The notes below the pieces were generated by a model. The model saw nothing but the letters and a program-made list of their open reading frames with translations. It did not search any database and was not told where the DNA came from. A stretch of 36,806 bases of DNA, taken from assembly GCF_003709565.1 (NCBI RefSeq), contig NZ_QNRC01000035.1, positions 1 to 36,806 of the forward strand. The letters are read 5' to 3'. This DNA is from Paracoccus sigandri (GTDB taxonomy: Bacteria; Pseudomonadota; Alphaproteobacteria; Rhodobacterales; Rhodobacteraceae). This document shows positions 24,441-31,047 of the stretch, one piece after another (position 1 is the stretch's first letter; every line of letters begins with the position of its first letter). Made by a program: the position numbers and the translations under genes.

Positions 24441-25325
24441 TCAGTTGAAGCCGTGATCCTGCAGGAACTTCGCCGCCGCGTTCTCGATCGAGACCTTGTC
24501 CACGTCGACGCTGGCATTCAGGCTGGCCATCACCTGGTCGTCCAGCTTGGCCGAGACCTCGTTCAGCAGGTCGCCGATCTCGGGATTGGCTTCCAGCACC
24601 TCGGCGCGAATCACCGGGGCCAGCGCGTAGCTGGGGAAATAGCCCTGGTCGTCCTCCAGCACGGTGAAGTCGAAGGCGGGGATGCGGCCGTCGGTGGCGA
24701 AGACCAGCCCGACATCGACCTGGCTGTCGCGCAGCGCCTGATAGACCAGCCCGGTATCCATGCGCTTGACATTGGCGCGGCCGAATTCGAAGCCGTAGGT
24801 CTCTTCCAGCGGCTTCAGCCCGTCGGGGCGGGCATAGAATTCGGCATTCGAGCCGAAGCTGAGCGCCTGGCCGCCATTCACCGCCCCGGCCAGGTCGGAA
24901 ATGGTCGCGATGCCCTTCTCGGCGGCATCGGCCGCGCGCATCGCCAGCGCATAGGTATTGTTCGCCTCGGACGGGTTCAGCCAGACGATGCCCTTTTCGG
25001 CATCCAGTTCCTTGACCGTGTCATAGGTCTGCTGCGGGTCCATCCGCTCCTCGATGTTGTTGTAGGTGATCAGCGAGGTGCCGGTATATTCCCAGTAGAC
25101 GTGGATCTGGCCGTTCTCCATCGCCTGGCGCACCGCGGCCGAGCCCATGCCGGCGCGATTGTCGACCCGGTGGCCGTTGGCCTCCAGCACCTGCTGGGTG
25201 ATGGCGGACAGGATCTGCTGTTCGGTGAAGTTCTTGCCGCCGACGACGATGTCGGCCGCCTGCGCGCCGGTCGCGAAACCCGCGAAGGCAAGCGCCGCAA
25301 GGCCGGATCTGAGGGTGATGTTCAT
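24441..25325 (-). CDS. Betaine/choline-type ABC transporter substrate-binding protein (OpuCC/OsmF family)
   Basis: A periplasmic binding protein of 294 residues. The signal peptide MNITLRSGLAALAFAGFATG-AQA precedes ADIVVGGKNFTEQQILSAI, the family signature, with WEYTGTSLITYNN and KGIVWLNPSEANNTYALAMR further along (aromatic residues that in relatives form the quaternary-ammonium cage). It serves the two permeases and the ATPase encoded just upstream. GGGAG precedes the ATG. Likely ligands are glycine betaine, choline or a related betaine. Confidence 0.9.
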   Translation of the reverse strand: MNITLRSGLAALAFAGFATGAQAADIVVGGKNFTEQQILSAITQQVLEANGHRVDNRAGMGSAAVRQAMENGQIHVYWEYTGTSLITYNNIEERMDPQQTYDTVKELDAEKGIVWLNPSEANNTYALAMRAADAAEKGIATISDLAGAVNGGQALSFGSNAEFYARPDGLKPLEETYGFEFGRANVKRMDTGLVYQALRDSQVDVGLVFATDGRIPAFDFTVLEDDQGYFPSYALAPVIRAEVLEANPEIGDLLNEVSAKLDDQVMASLNASVDVDKVSIENAAAKFLQDHGFN

Positions 25326-25363
25326 TGTGGTAGCTCCCGTTGGTTGCTGGTTCAGGGTCCGCC

Positions 25364-26104
25364 TTATCGAAGCGGATTCACGCCTTTCGGGATCAGCCGC
25401 AGCTGCGCCTGCCCCATGAAGAAGTCGACGGCCACGGCCAGCGCCGCCGTCGGGATCGCGCCCGCCAGCAACATGCCCGTGTCCATCAGGTCGATGCCGG
25501 TGAAGATCAGCTCGCCCAGGCCCCCGCCGCCGATCAGGAAGGCCAGCGGCGTGGTGCCCACGTTGATCGCAAGCGCCGTGCGGATGCCCGAGAAGATGAC
25601 ATAGAGCGCGTTCGGCACCTCGACCCGCATCAGGATCTGCCAGCGCGTCATGCCCATGCCGGTCGCGGCCTCCTTCAGATGCGCGGGCACGGCCAGCAGC
25701 CCGGCATAGGTATTGCGCACGATGGGCAGAAGCGAGGCCACGAACAGCCCGAAGAAGGCCGGCGGAAAGCCGATGCCCAGCAGCGTCATCGACAGGGCGA
25801 TGACGGCAAGGGTCGGGATCGTGGTGCCGATGTTGAAGACCTGCATCACCGTCTCGGCATAACGCTCCATCGAGGGGCGCGACAGCCAGATGCCCACCGG
25901 CACGCCCAGAAGGATCGCCGCCCCGCCGGAACTGGCCACCAGGAACACATGCTGGCGCGTCAGATAGGTGATGTCGTCCCAATAGATCGCCATCTGGTCC
26001 AGCAGCCCCGAGCTTGCGACCCAGATGCCCAGCAGGAAGACCAGCAGCAGGCTGGCCCCGCGCCCGGCCCCCAGTCCGCGTCTCTGTCCCAGCCCGCGAG
26101 TCAT
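25364..26104 (-). CDS. ABC transporter permease (OpuCB/OpuCD family)
   Basis: A 246-residue inner-membrane permease with about six hydrophobic segments. The hallmarks of quaternary-amine permeases are present: FNIGTTIPTLAVIALSM, LPIVRNTYAGLLAVP, the ATPase-coupling loop KEAATGMGMTRWQILMRVEVP and TTPLAFLIGGGGLGELIFTG. The start ATG (26102-26104) overlaps the ATPase stop as ATGA, so the two are translationally coupled. One of two non-identical permeases in the operon. Confidence 0.9.
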   Translation of the reverse strand: MTRGLGQRRGLGAGRGASLLLVFLLGIWVASSGLLDQMAIYWDDITYLTRQHVFLVASSGGAAILLGVPVGIWLSRPSMERYAETVMQVFNIGTTIPTLAVIALSMTLLGIGFPPAFFGLFVASLLPIVRNTYAGLLAVPAHLKEAATGMGMTRWQILMRVEVPNALYVIFSGIRTALAINVGTTPLAFLIGGGGLGELIFTGIDLMDTGMLLAGAIPTAALAVAVDFFMGQAQLRLIPKGVNPLR

Positions 26105-27276
26105 GGCGCCCCCTGATCCCGGCCGCTGCCCTGTTGCCGGGCCTGGTCCGAGGCGCCCTTGCCGGCGCCATAGGTGGCGCGCAGCGCGGCGGTCACGTCG
26201 GGCTGGGTGATGACCCCGGCGAAACGGCCGTGATCGTCGGTGCAGGCCAGCCACATCGTGTCATGGGCGAACATCTCCGAGACCACGGCCCGCAGGTCGG
26301 CGCGCACCGGCACGGTCGCCGGCAGCGGATGGGCGAAGTCGCGCACCTCGCCCGAGCCGCCGGCCATCTCCTCGGCGGTCACGAAGCCCACCGGGCGGTG
26401 GTCGCTGTCGATGACGACGGCGCGGCGGGCCCGCGCGACGGTCAGCTGCTGCAGCGCGTCGGACACCTTGGTCGAGCGCGCAGTCACCGGCACCTCGGTC
26501 GTGGCCACCTCCTCGGCGGTGACCAGCCGCAGCCGCTTCAGCGTGCGGTCGGCGCCCACGAAATCGGCAACGAAGGCATTGGCGGGATGGGCCAGGATCA
26601 TGTCGGGCGTGTCGTATTGCTCGATCCGGCCGGCGCGGAAGATGGCGATCTTGTCGCCCATCTTCACCGCCTCGTCGATGTCGTGGCTGACGAACATGAT
26701 GGTCTTCTTCAGCTCGGCCTGCATCTTCAGGAACTCGTCCTGGATGATCTCGCGGTTGATCGGGTCGATGGCGCCGAAGGGCTCGTCCATCAGCATCACC
26801 GGCGGATCGGCGGCCAGCGCCCGGATCACGCCGACGCGCTGCTGCTGGCCGCCCGACAGTTCCTTGGGATAGCGGCGCAGGAACTGGCGCGGGTCCAGGC
26901 CCACCAGGTCCAGAAGATCGGCGGCGCGCTGGCGGGCCTTGCGGATGTCCCAGTTCAGCAGCCGGGGAACGACGCAGATGTTTTCCTCGACGGTCATGTT
27001 CGGGAACAGCCCGATCTGCTGGATCACATAGCCGATATTGCGCCGCAGCTGGATGTCGTCCAGCTGCGAGGTGTCCTTGCCGTCGATATAGATCTTGCCG
27101 CTGGTCGGCGGGATCAGCCGGTTGATCATCTTCAGCGCGGTGGTCTTGCCGCAGCCGGACGGCCCCAGCAGGATGCAGATCTCGCCCGTGGGCACTTCCA
27201 TGTTGACCCGGTCGGCGGCGACGATATCGGCGCCGGGGGTCTTGAATCTCTTGGTCAGGTCTTCGAGTCGGATCAT
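26101..27276 (-). CDS. ABC transporter ATP-binding protein with CBS domains (OpuCA family)
   Basis: A 391-residue ATPase that powers the betaine importer. Walker A GPSGCGKTT, signature LSGGQQQRVG, Walker B VMLMDEPFGAID and the switch His in FVSHDIDEA are intact. Two CBS domains follow (about residues 260-375), which in OpuA/OpuC relatives sense ionic strength or nucleotides. I chose ATG 27274-27276 (MIRLEDLTKRF) over a TTG two codons upstream, which is too close to the AAGGA ribosome-binding site. The C-terminal tail is Gln/Gly-rich and poorly conserved. Confidence 0.92.
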   Translation of the reverse strand: MIRLEDLTKRFKTPGADIVAADRVNMEVPTGEICILLGPSGCGKTTALKMINRLIPPTSGKIYIDGKDTSQLDDIQLRRNIGYVIQQIGLFPNMTVEENICVVPRLLNWDIRKARQRAADLLDLVGLDPRQFLRRYPKELSGGQQQRVGVIRALAADPPVMLMDEPFGAIDPINREIIQDEFLKMQAELKKTIMFVSHDIDEAVKMGDKIAIFRAGRIEQYDTPDMILAHPANAFVADFVGADRTLKRLRLVTAEEVATTEVPVTARSTKVSDALQQLTVARARRAVVIDSDHRPVGFVTAEEMAGGSGEVRDFAHPLPATVPVRADLRAVVSEMFAHDTMWLACTDDHGRFAGVITQPDVTAALRATYGAGKGASDQARQQGSGRDQGAP

Positions 27277-27301
27277 CCGCAAAGGTCCTTGCCCGGAGGT
27301 G

Positions 27302-27952
27302 TCAGCGTTTCAGCCCGGCCGGGGTCAGCCGCTTTTGCAGCCGCAAAAGCGCCCAGTCGGCCACGATGGCGAGAAGGGAGACGGCCAGCGCGCCGGTGAT
27401 CAGCTGGCGCGGATCGGTCTGAGAGATGCCGCGCGCGATCAGCACGCCCAGACCCCCGGCGCCGATATAGGCGGCGATGGCCGCGACGCCGATATTCATC
27501 ACCACCGCGGTCCGCACGCCGGCCATGATGACCGGGATCGCGATGGGGATCTCCAGCCGGGTCAGCCGCTGGAAGGGCGTCATGCCCATGCCGATGGCCG
27601 CCTCGCGCAGCGCCGGATCGACATTGGTGATGGCGGTATAGGTATTCCGCACGATCGGCAGCTGCGAATAGAGCAGGATCGCGATCACCGCCGGCAGCCA
27701 GCCGATCCCCTGGCCGATCTTCGACAGGATCGGGATCATCAGCCCGAAAAGCGCGATCGAGGGGATGGTGACGATGATCGAGGCGACATAGAGCACCGCA
27801 TCCGCGACGCGCCGGTTCTGGGTGATGGCGATGCCGATCGGCACCCCGGTCAGGATCGCCAGGCCCACGGCCACGGCGACGATCGAGATGTGTTCGCCCG
27901 CCAGCCGCAGGATGACCTGCCAGTTATTCGCAATGAAACTAAGTATTTCCAT
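27302..27952 (-). CDS. ABC transporter permease (OpuCB/OpuCD family), first gene of transporter operon
   Basis: A 216-residue inner-membrane permease with about six hydrophobic segments; landmarks are TIPSIALFGLMIPIL, LPIVRNTYTAI, REAAIGMGMTPFQRLTRLEIP (coupling loop) and YIGAGGLGVLIARGI. It begins the leftward operon of permease, ATPase, permease, binding protein, hydrolase and MmgE/PrpD. The start ATG 27950-27952 has GAGGGAC in front; the frame continues upstream without conserved sequence. The phased direct repeats 77-112 bases upstream are the probable control site. Confidence 0.9.
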   Translation of the reverse strand: MEILSFIANNWQVILRLAGEHISIVAVAVGLAILTGVPIGIAITQNRRVADAVLYVASIIVTIPSIALFGLMIPILSKIGQGIGWLPAVIAILLYSQLPIVRNTYTAITNVDPALREAAIGMGMTPFQRLTRLEIPIAIPVIMAGVRTAVVMNIGVAAIAAYIGAGGLGVLIARGISQTDPRQLITGALAVSLLAIVADWALLRLQKRLTPAGLKR

Positions 27953-28374
27953 GTCCCTCTTTCCCCAGGGCAGAGGTCGGGGCCTGACCAGCGATACCCC
28001 GGAATAGCGCGGTTGAAACGGCGGCAAGTTGCGTGAATTCGTCATCGGCTTGCATGAATCCGTCCCCAGGACGGTTCAGGCGGCACCGGGCCGGGGCAGA
28101 GGGGGTTCCCCCGCCGGATAGCATGTCGCAAAGCCGTTGCATGGATCCATCTTGCACCAATTCCGGGCAGCGGACCACCCCGGCATGGCGCGCGGCCATT
28201 TCCGCTGCGGATGGGTCGCGACCGACCGACATGTCGCCGGCCGCTCGATCGGCGCTTCGGGACCATGCGGGGCATCGGCGTCGAACGGCGGCGCGCGGCT
28301 GCCGCAAGGGGGCACGACGATACCTTGATACCTGTCGGGATCTGGCGCGGGGCTCCCGTCCTCGCCGGGAATGC
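27953..28374. promoter_or_regulatory. Gene-free region: transporter operon promoter region and regulator 3' flank
   Basis: 422 bases with no gene I can support. It holds the phased direct repeats at 28029-28064 (listed separately), a G5/C5 inverted repeat at 28101-28112, and a 10-bp palindrome ATGGATCCAT at 28141-28150 flanked by TTGC motifs. Short open frames on both strands have no conserved sequence or ribosome-binding site. The transporter promoter should be near 27960-28020. Confidence 0.55.
28029..28064 (-). promoter_or_regulatory. Direct repeats 21 bp apart, probable AraC-type activator site
   Basis: TTGCGTGAATTCGTC (28029-28043) and TTGCATGAATCCGTC (28050-28064) match at 13 of 15 positions and start exactly 21 bases apart, two helical turns, the classic layout for an AraC-family protein binding as two half-sites. 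On the minus strand each half-site ends in GCAA. The site is 77-112 bases upstream of the first transporter gene. The likely binder is one of the two GATase1-AraC regulators encoded nearby; this is inferred. Confidence 0.65.
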
Positions 28375-29352
28375 TCACCGACCGGGCGGGCCGGCCTGGC
28401 GCCAGGCGCCGGGGCCGGTGCCGAATTCCTCCTTGAAGGCGCGGGAAAAATGGCTGGGGCTGGCGAAGCCGGTGGCCGCCGCGACCTCGGTCAGCGACAG
28501 CGACGGCTGGCGCAGCAGCTCGGCCGCCTTTTCCAGCCGCAGCCCGCGATAGAAGCGCATCGCGCTCTTGCCGAAATGCGCCTGCGCCAGCCGGTCCAGC
28601 TGCCGCATCCCGATGCCGCTGAGATGCGCCAGGTCGGACAGCTTCAGCGGATCGGCGATATGGCTGGCCATCAGCTCGACCGCGGCGGCCAGGGCCGGGT
28701 GGCGCAGCTCGTATTTCCGGGTGGCGTCCAGCTGCTGGGGCGCCTCGGCGCTGCGGATGCCGGTATGGATGAACCAGTCGCTGACCTGCCGCGCCAGTTC
28801 CGCGCCGAAATCGGCGGCGATCAGCGCGTGCATCATGTCCAGCGGCGCCATGCCCCCGGCGCAGGTGAAGCGGTCGCGGTCGATGACGAACAGCCGCCGC
28901 TCGATCAGCGCATCGGGATAGCGCGCGCGCATCGCGTCGACATGCTGCCAGTGGATGGTGAAGCGGCGCGCGCGCAGCAAGCCGGCGGCGGCCAGGATCG
29001 CCGCGCCGCCGGAAATCCCGCCCAGGGCGACGCCGCCGCGATCCAGCCTGCGCAGCCAGCCCAGCACCCGCGGATCGCGATAGCCCATCGGCTCGCCCCC
29101 CGCGACCACGAAGACCACGTCGAAATCCGGGCGCGCGGCCTTCAGCGGAAGGGTCTCGAAGGCGCTGTCGACGGAACTGCGCTGCCAGCCGCCATCCGCC
29201 GACAGGAAGGTCAGCTCGAACAGCGCCCGGCCGCTGAGCAGGTTGGCGGCGCGCAAGGGCTCGACCGCCGAGGCCATGGACATCAGCGCATAGCCGTCGA
29301 TCAGCACGAACCCATAGCGCCTTGGCGGGCTGCCCCGCATCGCGCGACTCAT
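28375..29352 (-). CDS. GATase1-AraC transcriptional regulator, possibly sarcosine-responsive (SouR/GbdR-like)
   Basis: A 325-residue regulator with an N-terminal DJ-1/PfpI-like domain (YGFVLIDGYALMSMASAVEP, then ALGGISGGAAILAAAGLL, no catalytic Cys) and a C-terminal AraC domain (LSDLAHLSGIGMRQLDRLAQ and LTEVAAATGFASPSHFSRAF). It is divergent from soxBDAG, so control of sarcosine oxidation is the simplest idea, as SouR does in Pseudomonas; the ligand is not proven by sequence. The start ATG 29350-29352 is the first plausible one; frames upstream are unconserved. It is clearly distinct from the other regulator at 21102. Confidence 0.83.
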   Translation of the reverse strand: MSRAMRGSPPRRYGFVLIDGYALMSMASAVEPLRAANLLSGRALFELTFLSADGGWQRSSVDSAFETLPLKAARPDFDVVFVVAGGEPMGYRDPRVLGWLRRLDRGGVALGGISGGAAILAAAGLLRARRFTIHWQHVDAMRARYPDALIERRLFVIDRDRFTCAGGMAPLDMMHALIAADFGAELARQVSDWFIHTGIRSAEAPQQLDATRKYELRHPALAAAVELMASHIADPLKLSDLAHLSGIGMRQLDRLAQAHFGKSAMRFYRGLRLEKAAELLRQPSLSLTEVAAATGFASPSHFSRAFKEEFGTGPGAWRQAGPPGR

Positions 29353-29396
29353 TCCGGCCTCCCTGCTGCCGCAGCATCGGGCCATTGTCCGAAACA

Positions 29397-29422
29397 GGCA
29401 ACGAAATGGCAATATCCGGCAA
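29397..29422. promoter_or_regulatory. Triple phased GGCAA motif in the sox/regulator divergent promoter
   Basis: GGCAA occurs at 29397-29401, 29408-29412 and 29418-29422, at 10-11 base steps, so the outer two are 21 bases apart. The block is 51-76 bases upstream of soxB and 45-70 upstream of the divergent regulator. Compared with the transporter site on the opposite strand, both have GCAA, 17 bases, GCAA, with 15 of 25 positions identical in total (8 of these are the anchors). Proposed AraC-type operator. Confidence 0.5.
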
Positions 29423-29472
29423 ATCATGTCCCTGCCCCCGTGGCATAACGGAACCATCGACAGGAGAAGGCG

Positions 29473-30723
29473 ATGCGATTTTCAGGATTTCGCGTATTCA
29501 CCGAGGCGCTGCGCGGCCACAAGGGATGGCAGCCCCTGTGGCGCAACCCCGAGCCGCAGCCGGCCTATGACTACGTGATCGTGGGCGGCGGCGGGCACGG
29601 GCTGGCGACGGCCTATTACCTGGCGACGACCTTCCGGCAGGCCCGCATCGCGGTGCTGGAAAAGGGCTGGCTGGGATCGGGCAATATCGGGCGGAACACC
29701 ACGATCATCCGCTCGAACTACCTGCTGCCGGGCAACCAGCCCTTCTACGAATTCTCGATGAAGCTGTGGGAGGGGCTGGAGCAGGAACTGAACTTCAACG
29801 CCATGGTCAGCCAGCGCGGGATCCTGAACCTGTTCCACACCGATGCGCAGCGCGACGCCTATCGGCGGCGCGGCAATGCGATGCTCTTGTCGGGGGCGGA
29901 TGCAGAGCTTCTGGACAGCGCGCAGGTGCGGGCGATGTATCCGTTCCTGAACTTCGACAATGCGCGCTTCCCGATCAAGGGCGGGCTTCTGCAGCGCCGG
30001 GCGGGCACCGCGCGCCATGACGGCGTGGCCTGGGGCTATGCCCGCGGCGCCGACATGGCGGGGGTCGACCTGATCCAGAATTGCGAGGTCACGGGCTTCC
30101 GGATCGAGAACGGCCGGGTCAGGGGCGTCGAGACCTCGCGCGGCCATATCGGCGCCGGCAAGGTCGGCGTGGCGGTCGCGGGGTCCTCGGGCCGGGTGAT
30201 GGCGATGGCCGGGATGCGGCTGCCGATCGAGAGCCATGTGCTGCAGGCCTTCGTCACCGAGGGGCTGAAGCCGGTGATCGACGGCGTCATCACCTTCGGC
30301 GCCGGGCATTTCTATGTCAGCCAGTCCGACAAAGGCGGGCTGGTCTTCGGCGGCGATATCGACGGCTACAATTCCTATGCCCAACGCGGCAATATGGCGG
30401 TGATCGAGGACGTGGCGCAGGGCGGCATGGCGCTGATGCCGATGATCGGCCGGGCGCGGCTGCTGCGGGTCTGGGGCGGGATCATGGACATGTCGATGGA
30501 CGGCAGCCCGATCATCGACCGCACGCCCATCGAGGGGCTCTATCTGAACGCGGGCTGGTGCTATGGCGGCTTCAAGGCGACGCCCGCCAGCGGCCATGCC
30601 TTCGCGCATCTTCTGGCCACCGACACCCCGCATGACACCGCCCGCGCCTATCGGCTGGACCGCTTCGCCCGCGGGCGTCCCATCGACGAAAAGGGCATGG
30701 GCGCGCAGCCCAACCTGCACTGA
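29473..30723 (+). CDS. soxB: Sarcosine oxidase beta subunit
   Basis: The catalytic subunit of heterotetrameric sarcosine oxidase, 416 residues; it oxidises sarcosine, the released methylene group goes to tetrahydrofolate in the alpha subunit, and glycine is produced. FAD motif YVIVGGGGHGLATAYYL (about 34-50). The FMN-attachment His is in RRAGTARHDGVAWGY (His182). C-terminal RVWGGIMDMSMDGSPIIDR and GWCYGGFKATP complete the DadA-like fold. AGGAGAAGG lies directly upstream. It heads the operon soxB-soxD-soxA-soxG-folD. The stop region carries a short tandem duplication. Confidence 0.95.
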   Translation: MRFSGFRVFTEALRGHKGWQPLWRNPEPQPAYDYVIVGGGGHGLATAYYLATTFRQARIAVLEKGWLGSGNIGRNTTIIRSNYLLPGNQPFYEFSMKLWEGLEQELNFNAMVSQRGILNLFHTDAQRDAYRRRGNAMLLSGADAELLDSAQVRAMYPFLNFDNARFPIKGGLLQRRAGTARHDGVAWGYARGADMAGVDLIQNCEVTGFRIENGRVRGVETSRGHIGAGKVGVAVAGSSGRVMAMAGMRLPIESHVLQAFVTEGLKPVIDGVITFGAGHFYVSQSDKGGLVFGGDIDGYNSYAQRGNMAVIEDVAQGGMALMPMIGRARLLRVWGGIMDMSMDGSPIIDRTPIEGLYLNAGWCYGGFKATPASGHAFAHLLATDTPHDTARAYRLDRFARGRPIDEKGMGAQPNLH

Positions 30724-30756
30724 GCCCAACCTGCATCAAGGCCCCCATATCAAGGC
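30707..30756. repeat. Short tandem duplications at the soxB stop codon
   Basis: AGCCCAACCTGCA is present at 30707-30719 and 30723-30735 (16-base period; the first copy encodes the last residues of SoxB, the second follows its TGA). Immediately after, TCAAGGC is repeated at 30736-30742 and 30750-30756. Together they form the soxB-soxD spacer. Confidence 0.75.
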
Positions 30757-30762
30757 AATGAC

Positions 30763-31047
30763 ATGCTGATCCCCCATCCCCTTCTCGGACTGCGCGATTC
30801 CTCGGAATTCACCTATCTGGGCGATGCCGCGCTGCTGGACCGGCCCGACGGCATGGCCGAGGGCGCGGCGGCGCGGTTCCACGACTATGTCCATCTGCGC
30901 GACAACCCGGCGGGCATCCATCGCGAGTTGTGGTTCCACGAGCAGGGCGACCGAAGCTGGCTGGTCGTCACCCGCAACACCGTCACGCACGAGATCCTGG
31001 GCGCGGAACTGGCCCGCGAGGCCAGGCTGAAAGGCGGTGCCGCATGA
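30763..31047 (+). CDS. soxD: Sarcosine oxidase delta subunit lacking the zinc cysteines
   Basis: A 94-residue small subunit that docks on SoxA. The fold landmarks are recognisable: FHDYVHLRDNPAGIHRELWF and TRNTVTHEILG. In characterised SoxD proteins an N-terminal CPxCG motif, a His and a Cys (H-x3-C) bind zinc. Here the N-terminus reads MLIPHPLLGLRD, so both Cys are replaced (His5, Leu8), and the later motif is His59-E-Q-G-Asp63, with Asp for Cys. There is no Cys anywhere in the protein. The gene is otherwise intact and overlaps soxA as ATGA. Confidence 0.88.
   Translation: MLIPHPLLGLRDSSEFTYLGDAALLDRPDGMAEGAAARFHDYVHLRDNPAGIHRELWFHEQGDRSWLVVTRNTVTHEILGAELAREARLKGGAA

Noticed and set aside
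27277..27282. TTG start two codons upstream for the ABC ATPase
   Set aside because: Too close to the AAGGA site; the ATG at 27276 gives the conserved MIRLEDLTKRF start.
28042..28275. Small open frames in the gap between the transporter operon and the regulator
   Set aside because: No ribosome-binding site, no conserved sequence, and Arg/Pro-rich composition typical of shadows.
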